Of a stretch of 46,487 nt of DNA, positions 16,535 to 25,100 are shown piece after piece. How positions within the stretch are numbered: the first letter of the stretch is position 1; each line of letters begins with the position of its first letter. A program made the position numbers and the translations under genes. The notes beneath the pieces are model-generated. The model was not told where the DNA came from. It made no database searches and saw only the letters and a list, made by a program, of their open reading frames with translations. Source of the stretch: a virus; the IMG/VR virus record IMGVR_UViG_3300017697_002774, positions 1 through 46,487 of that record; one strand, written 5' to 3'.

Positions 16535-17508
16535 TAATATCTCCTTGTAAAATTAACTGCTATCTGTTTGTTCTTAAAAATGAATAATGGATTTAATGGT
16601 ATATTAAAATCTACATCAATACTTATGTCATCTTCGTTTATTATATCGTGTGCTGGTATTTCAAATGCACCCACAAAGTTATCTATTTCACCATCACATA
16701 CTAAAAATTGTAATGTAGAGTCAATAACTCTATGTGTTTTTATATCTAATAAGTACTCTTGGTTTTTATCTATGTTACTATGTATATTAATTGTATTACT
16801 GTTTGTGGAAATATGCAGATGAGCATTTCTGTCACTGGTAATAGCGTACTGCAATAATGTATACTTGTTCTCATCCAGTCTTGTTGGTATGTATCTTTCA
16901 AATATTTCAAGACTATAATTTTTAAATATCTGTCTTGTGAATAATGATACATCATCCCAATCTAATAGTAATCTAAATTGAGCAGACTTTCGTCTGAACA
17001 ATAATAATGGATCAACTTCTATAGATTGCATAAGATAATCAGGATCATTCTTCTTTGTGAAATATAAATTCAGTAATGTATTTTCTTTATTTGCGATCTC
17101 ATTAATAGCCGTTAAGTTCATTGACTTCTTTATGTTTTCAATATTAACTGATACTTCAACTATATGTTCATTCTTGTATACACGAATAAACACGTCAGCG
17201 TCAGTTGCAGGTTGTTCTTTTATGTTAAATAAGAAATTTGAATTAACATGATTAATTGATACCACGTCTGTCTTTAGATCAATGTCCCATATTTCATTTT
17301 CTACATCCCATACAACGCTACAAGCCTTTAAGGCGAGTGTACCTTTTATCAATTTACGACACAATGCATTCTGCGTAGTGGTGATAGAATGTTTCTTATT
17401 TTTAGATGTGATTATACTAGATGATAACCCTAGTATTTTACCATTATCTGCGTGGTATTTAACCCACCAAGTTGGCTTGTATTGTGTATTGCTTTCGGTG
17501 TTCGTCAT
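16534..17508 (-). CDS. Protein of unknown function, 324 residues
   Basis: No known motif is visible. The protein is beta-rich and polar. It begins MTNTESNTQYKPTWWVKYHA and later has repeated short strands such as VSINHVNSNFLFNI and HIVEVSVNIENIKK, ending DVDFNIPLNPLFIFKNKQ. It lies between glycosyltransferase-like genes and overlaps the upstream one by 50 nt in another frame, a long overlap even for this packed island. It might be a virion component that is modified by its neighbours, or an accessory of the transferases, but this is only position-based inference. The overlap region still reads as normal protein in both frames. Confidence 0.6.
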   Translation of the reverse strand: MTNTESNTQYKPTWWVKYHADNGKILGLSSSIITSKNKKHSITTTQNALCRKLIKGTLALKACSVVWDVENEIWDIDLKTDVVSINHVNSNFLFNIKEQPATDADVFIRVYKNEHIVEVSVNIENIKKSMNLTAINEIANKENTLLNLYFTKKNDPDYLMQSIEVDPLLLFRRKSAQFRLLLDWDDVSLFTRQIFKNYSLEIFERYIPTRLDENKYTLLQYAITSDRNAHLHISTNSNTINIHSNIDKNQEYLLDIKTHRVIDSTLQFLVCDGEIDNFVGAFEIPAHDIINEDDISIDVDFNIPLNPLFIFKNKQIAVNFTRRY

Positions 17509-18310
17509 ATATCTCGTCTGTTATGAATGTTTTATCTTTGTAAACAATAGTATTATTGATTGCATAATTTTGTATCTTCAACTTTGTGTCTGTACTTGTC
17601 CATACATTAATATAGTCTGACCAATTCTTTTCTATTCTATCATTATCTTTTAAATATTTAGTAATAGAATTCATGTCGATTATCTCTAAGATAGTGTCAT
17701 GATGTGGCGTTACTTCTTGGTAGATATCAAGATGTGAAATAATAAATGCATGCATTAAATTTGAGTCATATTCAGTTGGTATGTATTGAAACTCTATAAA
17801 TTCCTTCAATGCAACTGTCCATTGTTGCATATAAAATTTTGATAATAAAACGAATTGCTTTGTGATTTCAGAATCTTTTTTAAAATAAAACAAGTCAGAA
17901 GATAAATTTTTTATATTATATGTATCATACCAATCTGGCACAGCATCATACATAACAGTCCTGAAGTTCATTGTTCTAATACTATAACACATTTCATAAT
18001 TAGAAAGATACTCCCATAACTCATCGTGCTTTTCTTTTACAAGAGAGTAACAATCAATCGCGATAGTATCATCATATGGCGTTACGTAGTTTAATTGCCA
18101 GTCATTTGCACGAATATCTTCTACAGCATCAAATGGTAATTCAATAATATTATCAAATGGTTCTTCATACTTATCTAATAAATTATTCAGTGAATTTATT
18201 ACCATACTCACACTTGCATGTGGATTCTGAATTTTTATACTATACGCACAAGCAGATGCGGCTTTTTGTTCTTGTGCATTGAATGCTAATATTACATATC
18301 CGTTACTCAT
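17459..18310 (-). CDS. GT-A-like glycosyltransferase-related protein
   Basis: From ATG 18310 the protein starts MSNGYVILAFNAQEQKAA, a typical first strand and helix of GT-A-like phage transferases, then NIIELPFDAVED and a segment near the expected DxD position (IAIDCYSLV), where only one Asp is in place. I chose 18310 because that ATG overlaps the upstream stop and the N-terminus then matches the neighbouring paralogue's length; an upstream ATG at 18337 is possible. About 283 residues. Because the metal-binding motif is weak, it may be inactive or use another mechanism. Fold assignment is moderately supported; activity is not. Confidence 0.55.
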   Translation of the reverse strand: MSNGYVILAFNAQEQKAASACAYSIKIQNPHASVSMVINSLNNLLDKYEEPFDNIIELPFDAVEDIRANDWQLNYVTPYDDTIAIDCYSLVKEKHDELWEYLSNYEMCYSIRTMNFRTVMYDAVPDWYDTYNIKNLSSDLFYFKKDSEITKQFVLLSKFYMQQWTVALKEFIEFQYIPTEYDSNLMHAFIISHLDIYQEVTPHHDTILEIIDMNSITKYLKDNDRIEKNWSDYINVWTSTDTKLKIQNYAINNTIVYKDKTFITDEIYDEHRKQYTIQANLVG

Positions 18311-19181
18311 ACAATAATCCCAGTAATCTATCACCAAATCTTTCTAATGATCGTTTGTTCATGACATGAACATCATTATTGCTATGTCTTACTGCAATAT
18401 TATTCCAATTTTCAACTGTGTCATTCGCCAAACATATCCATTCATTTAAGTTTTTTACTTCTATAATATCATCATACTGCGACATGTTTTGCATAGGTAG
18501 TCCACAGAAGTCATGTACTATATTGCCAGAGATCATACCATTCATAATATGAATTGCAATACTTGTGCAATAATCCGTTCTGAATAACTTGCCAGGGAAG
18601 TTATAAAGATATTGGTAGAACTCATAATTATCTGCGACATGTTCCCAACTATCAAAAAATATTTTACTTTCTTCTGATCTATCAAAGTAGACTACAGTAG
18701 ACCACCACATGGGTATTCCAACATCATATAAGTATTGTTCAAATAAATGGGGCTTATCATTACGTAGATTTATTGCATTGCTATACATTGCAACTCCTTC
18801 GTAATTGAATGCCATATTTAGAAAATCAGTCTTGAGTATATAATCGATATCAAGTAAAATAGTTTTGTCAAAGGGGGAGTATTCGAAAACTTTATGCTTA
18901 TTGCTATTGTTGAATTGAGCGTGGAATGCTGTCCAAGGACTATCATTATGTGTCCTCATATTTTTCTTCATGTCATCATCAGTCAATACAATATGATCAA
19001 AGCATGAATCTATGATATGTTTAGGTTGTGATTCTTTTAACCAAGACATTGATCCAGCGTCTGTTATTAAGCATACAGGCTTACCTAATTGTCGCTTTGC
19101 ATATGATGCAGCAATAGTGGCTAACTTAACGTAATCTATCTGATCATTGTTGTAAGCGAAAAAACAAATTCCTTCTGTCAT
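18303..19181 (-). CDS. GT-A-like glycosyltransferase
   Basis: The 292-residue product begins MTEGICFFAYNNDQIDYVK, with AKRQLGKPVCLITDAG next, as in GT-A transferases, and has a convincing DxD-type motif in FDKTILLDIDYILKTDF (about residues 104-120). The C-terminal half includes FRTDYCTSIAIHIM, where an acceptor-side region would lie. It resembles the following gene in layout, so the two may be paralogues, with this copy keeping the motif. The start overlaps the preceding gene by 1 nt. Likely role is sugar transfer, with unknown substrate. Confidence 0.6.
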   Translation of the reverse strand: MTEGICFFAYNNDQIDYVKLATIAASYAKRQLGKPVCLITDAGSMSWLKESQPKHIIDSCFDHIVLTDDDMKKNMRTHNDSPWTAFHAQFNNSNKHKVFEYSPFDKTILLDIDYILKTDFLNMAFNYEGVAMYSNAINLRNDKPHLFEQYLYDVGIPMWWSTVVYFDRSEESKIFFDSWEHVADNYEFYQYLYNFPGKLFRTDYCTSIAIHIMNGMISGNIVHDFCGLPMQNMSQYDDIIEVKNLNEWICLANDTVENWNNIAVRHSNNDVHVMNKRSLERFGDRLLGLLYE

Positions 19182-19525
19182 TAATCTTCCATCAATTTAT
19201 TAAGGTTACGAAGTTTTTTAATTTTATTAAATTCTACTTCGTATACAAGCATAGCATCGGTATATGCAGTTTCCAATTTGGTTTTGAATGCAATTAGATC
19301 ATTCACTCTGATAGGATTTTCTTTTGTATCTAAAAATACCGCAGTAGATCCTGATTGTGAAAGACTACCTACAAAATTGATAGTAGTAGGATCGGCAACG
19401 AATACGCCATTGTCATGATGCACCAATAGCATTTGGTTTAATCGGTTCTTTAGGTTTTTCTTTTGATTTGATATTGTGAGTGAATAATTAGAAAAGTCTA
19501 ATGCTTTCTTCAAACGTTCATCCAT
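19181..19525 (-). CDS. Conserved-looking small protein, possibly structural
   Basis: A 114-residue protein with helical ends (MDERLKKALDFSNY and KLETAYTDAMLVYEVEFNKIKKL) and a beta middle (VFVADPTTINFVGSL). This layout recurs in small proteins of T4-like aquatic phages from memory, without an assigned function. It is the first gene after the composite promoter at 19554-19589, with an AAGGAG ribosome site (reverse strand, about 19532-19537), so it should be strongly expressed. No catalytic motif is visible. Confidence 0.6.
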   Translation of the reverse strand: MDERLKKALDFSNYSLTISNQKKNLKNRLNQMLLVHHDNGVFVADPTTINFVGSLSQSGSTAVFLDTKENPIRVNDLIAFKTKLETAYTDAMLVYEVEFNKIKKLRNLNKLMED

Positions 19526-19553
19526 TATAGTATAACTCCTTATTAGTTAAAGT

Positions 19554-19589
19554 TATTTATATTATACTATATTGTCTAGGATGTGTCAA
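19554..19589 (-). promoter_or_regulatory. Composite promoter: sigma70-type plus late-type box
   Basis: On the minus strand TTGACA (19584-19589) is followed after exactly 17 nt by TATAAT (19561-19566). Overlapping its end is TATAAATA (19554-19561), identical to the T4 late-promoter consensus. This would let host RNA polymerase and the gp55-programmed enzyme both start transcription of the accessory island. An inverted repeat (19573-19579 and 19599-19605) surrounds the -35 box. Confidence 0.75.
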
Positions 19590-19598
19590 CTGTTATTT

Positions 19599-20648
19599 CT
19601 AGACAGCATCATGCCATGATTGGGGGATTGTAATTGTTGGTAATTGTCTTCCAATAAATTTATAAACATGTGTGTCTTGAGTGTCAACTGCGGTAAATGG
19701 TGCGCCATTACTACCAGCGTCTATATATGCTTGCGTAGGTGTAGTATTCTGATTTACATATCCATAGTCAGCTCGCAATTCTGTGTTAATTATTCCTGAT
19801 GTAACATCATCGGTTAATGTTACTTTAATGTAAACATTAAATGTGCCACCAATTACCAATTCTTCTGCTCTCAAAAATACCTTAATATTTCTGTTAGCAT
19901 ATGCGCTACCATAATAATCTCCTGCTGATACATATCCAGTGACAGTATACAACTGTTTATATGAACCATCTGGGTTAATACCATAGAATCCGCCTGGGAA
20001 GGTATATGTGTTTTGACCACTATTTATAATATCAAGTGCTGATATTCTAATCTCGCCGGTATTTGTAAATATATCATTCCAACTTCTAGCATCTCCATTA
20101 GCACCATCTTGCTCTAAGTTGATAGACAATTTGCCACCAGAGTTGAAAAAATATCTTGCTTCATCATAATTGGTGAATGATACTTTTGCTTCTGAACTAA
20201 TATTAGTTTCCCATGTGGGTGTGGCAATGTCAGATGACATGGCGGTGAGTATTGTATCAATATCAGCATCAACATCGTTAGAGTTAAATCTATTCGCAAG
20301 TAAACTCATATTTGTAATTTTATTTTCGATTGTTTCAGTAATGATACTAGCATTAATTATGTAAGTACTAAAATGTGAAATCAATGCAGATTCATCATCG
20401 TAATGATACAGTCCAGCATTCATCTGTGCTAACAGTCGATTGACATGACCAGATTCTATTATGGTATCAGGTGCTACGGTTGGTTCAGCACTTGCTTGTC
20501 CCCAGCCATATGAATGCTCTTCGAAATTAGTTGTGATATCTGCAAATATTGCAGAAGTCGCGTTGTCGCCCCATAATTTATTATATGAAGTTACCAGTTC
20601 ATTAAATTGAACTGCTGTGATCAAATCGCCAGTTGCAATAGGTGGCAT
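19599..20648 (-). CDS. Virion structural protein, probably fibre-associated
   Basis: The 349-residue protein has an N-terminal helical region starting MPPIATGDLITAVQFNELV, then beta-rich sequence with SYGWGQ and a DEARYFFNSGGKLSIN block (about residues 162-177). FFNSGG-type blocks recur in tail-fibre and other virion proteins of T4-like aquatic phages. It lies directly downstream of two other fibre-type genes and is separated from the accessory island by a promoter. No enzyme motif is seen. A role at the host-contact end of the particle is inferred. Confidence 0.65.
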   Translation of the reverse strand: MPPIATGDLITAVQFNELVTSYNKLWGDNATSAIFADITTNFEEHSYGWGQASAEPTVAPDTIIESGHVNRLLAQMNAGLYHYDDESALISHFSTYIINASIITETIENKITNMSLLANRFNSNDVDADIDTILTAMSSDIATPTWETNISSEAKVSFTNYDEARYFFNSGGKLSINLEQDGANGDARSWNDIFTNTGEIRISALDIINSGQNTYTFPGGFYGINPDGSYKQLYTVTGYVSAGDYYGSAYANRNIKVFLRAEELVIGGTFNVYIKVTLTDDVTSGIINTELRADYGYVNQNTTPTQAYIDAGSNGAPFTAVDTQDTHVYKFIGRQLPTITIPQSWHDAV

Positions 20649-20650
20649 TG

Positions 20651-21535
20651 TTACTTAGACCCTACAACTACTTCTACTAAGCCTATGCCTTCTGTAGTCT
20701 TATTTTCCAATGCTCTTCCAACAATACTATACCAATTAACATTGCTCAATTCATCGTCAGTAGGCACACGAGCAACGCCTGGTACTTCACTTGCTAAGAT
20801 ACGGTCGCCTTTTTTAACTTGACCTATAACCTTACAAGGAACACGACCTGCTAGTGCTACCGCAACTGTGGTTCCTTCACACATACTATTCATTAAATAT
20901 GCTGGATCAGTAGATACTATACCAAATACATTTGAACAGAATAATTCAGTTGTTTGTGTAACTTCTGCTTCACCACCGATTTTAACAACAGTACCGGGTT
21001 CATATGAAGCATCGCTTGTGTATAACTCAGCCAAGTCAGCATATTGTGCTGTTGTTGCTGTACCATGAAACTTATAACCAGTACCACTATTCATTGTGAT
21101 ACCTTTGTTTATGGATGGGAATGCAGTAACTAATGCTTCAGTCCCTTTCACAACAAAATCTTCATCTGCACTAACAACAGAAACTGCGGTTGCATCATCG
21201 TACATTACCGTGACTATATGAGTATTATCACCAATATCTAATACAGATTCAACTCTTGTAGTTGAACCAGTCATCAGCGACCATGCTGTACCATCAAATT
21301 TATAGAATCTATCTTCTGCTGTATTATAAAATAATTGACCTGCTATTGATTTAGATTCTAGTGGTTTATTTTCATCCGCAAAATTTTCCATTAAGTGTAC
21401 TAAATTTGCTGCCATCTGTTCACCATAACCGTAATAGTTTTTTCCTATTAATCGCAGGTGCGTGTCATCATTTACAGTGCCATCATTTACTTGTATTCTA
21501 TTTGTCTTACTAAAGTTGTTTACTGGATATGCCAT
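20651..21535 (-). CDS. Virion structural or tail-fibre protein
   Basis: The 294-residue product has an N-terminus typical of phage structural proteins (MAYPVNNFSKTNRIQVNDGT), then GQLFYNTAEDRFYKFDGTAW, a short domain frequent in fibre proteins, and a C-terminal ADLAELYTSDASYEPGTVV followed by VALAGRVPCKVIG. That last region resembles the C-terminal domains of fibre proteins related to the peptidase G2-type autoprocessing module. Whether it cleaves itself cannot be judged. It is followed 2 nt later by another fibre-type gene. Confidence 0.7.
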   Translation of the reverse strand: MAYPVNNFSKTNRIQVNDGTVNDDTHLRLIGKNYYGYGEQMAANLVHLMENFADENKPLESKSIAGQLFYNTAEDRFYKFDGTAWSLMTGSTTRVESVLDIGDNTHIVTVMYDDATAVSVVSADEDFVVKGTEALVTAFPSINKGITMNSGTGYKFHGTATTAQYADLAELYTSDASYEPGTVVKIGGEAEVTQTTELFCSNVFGIVSTDPAYLMNSMCEGTTVAVALAGRVPCKVIGQVKKGDRILASEVPGVARVPTDDELSNVNWYSIVGRALENKTTEGIGLVEVVVGSK

Positions 21536-21537
21536 GA

Positions 21538-22155
21538 TTAAGCCCCTGCCGTTATGCGAATTGTGTATATTACTTCTAACTTTCTATTTGCTGATTTCTC
21601 AATTGGATGGAATATCAAATGTGTTAAAAACTTACCAGATGCAGTCTTTAAACCAATTTCATCAAACACATATGGACTAGTTGATGTTGTAGGTGTTCCG
21701 TAATTATCAACTGCATTTTGATCACCATTTGGACCACCATCAAGTGGTTCTGCATAATCCAATGTTGCGGTTACAACCGTATCACTATATACTTGTCCAG
21801 GATGTGTAACCAAATCGACTTGATTTGTGGGGTCGGCTACTACGGGTTGTACATTTTTAGCATAAGTTTCTGCATACATTACACTATTTACATTTCCAAC
21901 ATTTGGTGATTTGTAAGATACATTACCACTTCCGTCTATAACTGTTCCACCATTTCCTAGTGCCAACGTTGCGATATTGAAAGCACCCAATAAATCATCT
22001 TCTTTCTTTGCTAATAAACTTGCCAATGCAATTGACATATTATAAAAGTTAATCGCGTTGTGCTTGTTCAATAATACTTCGCCTGTATCAATGTCTCTAA
22101 TCAGAACGTGTCCGTCCATTCCTAACATTGAGTTGTCATCAACAATTTGTTTCAT
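21538..22155 (-). CDS. Virion structural protein
   Basis: The 205-residue protein includes GHVLIRDIDTGEVLLNKHNAI near the start, a motif common in baseplate or fibre attachment proteins of T4-like phages, then a Gly and Asn-rich beta domain, and FDEIGLKTASGKFLTHLIFHP near the end. The start has a GGAG ribosome site and, 17 nt upstream, a CTAAATAC late-promoter-like motif. It heads the three-gene fibre unit. It may connect the fibre to the baseplate, but that is inferred. Confidence 0.65.
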   Translation of the reverse strand: MKQIVDDNSMLGMDGHVLIRDIDTGEVLLNKHNAINFYNMSIALASLLAKKEDDLLGAFNIATLALGNGGTVIDGSGNVSYKSPNVGNVNSVMYAETYAKNVQPVVADPTNQVDLVTHPGQVYSDTVVTATLDYAEPLDGGPNGDQNAVDNYGTPTTSTSPYVFDEIGLKTASGKFLTHLIFHPIEKSANRKLEVIYTIRITAGA

Positions 22156-22172
22156 TAAAATTCTCCGTTACT

Positions 22173-22180
22173 GTATTTAG
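22173..22180 (-). promoter_or_regulatory. Late-promoter-like motif CTAAATAC before fibre genes
   Basis: The minus-strand sequence is TGCTAAATACAG, almost the same as the motif at 41818-41825. It lies in the gap between the giant protein gene and the fibre genes, 17 nt before the ATG at 22155. T4 late promoters have TATAAATA, and aquatic relatives a shorter ATAAATA-like form. Confidence 0.55.
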
Positions 22181-22185
22181 CATAA

Positions 22186-25100
22186 TTAACTTACGCCCTT
22201 TTCGCTTGCTTGTAGTTCTTGTGATGCACTATTCTCGACAGTAACATCTAGTATACTCTTTCCAGAACTGAAATCAAATTGTGGCACAGTTCTATATTGT
22301 CCATTGACTACATAAGTCTTCAATGATTTGAATATGCTCAACTCTTCGTCAGTTACATCTATAATTACTGTAGTAGCACTATGCTTTCTATTTATAGTTC
22401 CAAACATAGCGCGTGTGATATTATTTAAGGTGTCACCATTAACTTGAGTGTATTGAATAATTTCACCATCTATATATGCAAAACCACCTAGCGTGTTAAA
22501 TTTAACACCATGACCAGTTGCAAGTGTGATAATAGTATCAGTGTATTCCATATCAGTAGTAATAGTAGATTCACGATCTTCTCTTAAACTAAATGCTGAT
22601 GTGTTCAACCAATTATCTTGTATATACGCATAAGTACGTGTATCTGCATCAACCACACTACCTGCTGTATTTGTCACAACTTTAAAAGATACTAGTTCAT
22701 TATATGTTCGATTTATGTTAGAACGACGATACTCATTATGTACGTTATTTAAATTAGTAGGACTAATGAATTCAATACTTTCTATCACATCAGTTAGTAC
22801 ATCGGTGAAACCACCACTATCAATTATATCAGTAGGTGTCTCATTAAAACCAGAAGTAATAATCGGATTTTCATAATCATACTGATTATGATCTAACAAA
22901 TTATTAGTTCCAATTGTGATTTTCATAGTTCTGCTAAGTTCTTCCATTTTAGCAGAAAACTTATCGTTCACGTGGTATGATTCTAGAACACTCTTAATTT
23001 TTGTGTGATATGGCTTAACAGTATTTATATAACCAGAAATTTCATTAAGTATTGAACGATTGTATTTTGTAGGCTTTGCTGAGCCAGTTTCTACCTCTGT
23101 AATGATATTAAGATGAACATATGTCGTCTTATAAACCCAATCAACTTGGTCATGCTCTGATACAGCATATTTTACTAAAGCAAAAAATAGTTTATTAAAG
23201 TTTTTAATATGCTCATCTATAAACAAATCATAGCGACAAGCATATATTACATACTGCATGTATGCCGCAGGACTAGTATCCCAATTTTCACCATCCCAAC
23301 CACATGCTGGATTATCCCATCCATTAGACAAATTCTTATTATATAAAAAGTCGTTAAATTCTATTGTTGCATTTTTCTTTTCAACAAGAATCCATTCGTT
23401 TGACGTAGTATTCCATTCGAATATTTCACTTTTGTCTAATTGAGTTATACTACCTTCAATATTAAACAATACAATTGTATGTACCTCGTTATCAACTTGT
23501 GCAAGTTCTTCATAAGATGATACTTCAATAGTAGGCAGATTTCCTTCTGTCCGGTCTACATGTACAAAGTCTGTAAAATCCCAAAGAATATTCATATCCA
23601 AGTTGGTCGTATCTATAACTGAACCAATAGTTCTATCCCAAATACCATCCAATTCTTGTACCAGATTTTGTCTTTTTAATAATGCATTGATAGTGTAGAT
23701 TGCTTCTCTACGAGCATTCCATGCATCCTTAAACCAACCCTGTGAGTATATCTTATTATCAAATTTCAATTCACGATCATCGCCATAACGATTATATTCA
23801 TGTAAACTCTCAGATGGTAGTTCCTGTCCAACTGTTGATTCATTTGCTGGTAGTGTACCTGTAAAGTATGCTGTTTCAATTACTTGTTCACTCAAGTTAT
23901 CGCGTAAGCCAGTATACCAATAATCTGGGATAAGGTCAATGTTTTCTTTGATCGCTGTCCAGTTGCTATGTGCTGATTCACTATGAGTAGCATCTATGGT
24001 GTCAGATTTCATATTAATTTGTAATACGCTACTTGTATCATTGACAATATATTTTACGTTGTTAACAATCATTGCATCGCTGTCTATCGCGGCACACCAC
24101 ATGATACCATTATCTGTTGGATTAGATATGATACTTGCAATCTGTTTCACCGATAATAAGCGATTGTCTTCTGTATTTGTTTTGTTCTTAACCCAGAAAT
24201 AATATACTACATCGTATTTTTTAAGTTTATCATTCCATTCATCCAATGTAACATAGTAATATAAATTTTCATTGATTGATTTGTCGAACACACTATATAC
24301 TTCACCAGTTGCTACTAAGCCATATTGCTCTGTACTATTCGCTACTGCATCTATCCATTCTTCTGGGTGCACTGAACTCTTTGTCCATTCATACACATCA
24401 ATGCTAGAAGAAGGAAATTGCTTGCCCCATGTTTTAGCACGATATGCATTATCACCTTGTTCATAGTCATAATATCTTACCTTACTAGTATCCCACCAAG
24501 TTCTGCCTATCTCTGCTTTACCCCATGAGTTATGTTCATCTATATTGTATTCTAAATCAGTAGATGTGTTATATACTGCAAAATCCACTGATGATTTGAA
24601 ATCAAGTTCTCTATCTGCTACGCCGGGTATAATTCCTCGCAACGGATCGAAAACTTCCATTTCAGTTATCGTCTGTTCTGTGTCACCATCATAAATTAAT
24701 ATATTAGCAATCTTTGCATTAGTTACACGTGTACTATTTTCTCTAGTTAATACGAATGCAGATCCATTATATTTGTATACTTGTGTTGCTGCGTCACCAC
24801 TTACACTATCAGTAGTAGACCAAACTAAATCACCTGTGTTCCAGTTATATAAAGTGCCCGCAGATGCTGATGTATTAATATCAGCAAGACTATTAAATCT
24901 CGCTGAACGTAATACAAATACAGATTCACTCGTACCATCAGATTCAATGAATTTATCAATGTAGAATGTTGCGGGTTGCGCCAAATTGCCCAACTTAGTA
25001 ACACGATGAATACCATCAACATTAGGCGTTGTAGTCGTGTTGACCAACATAACATAGTCACCAACTTTAACATTGTGTGCTGCATTCAATGTAACCTTTG

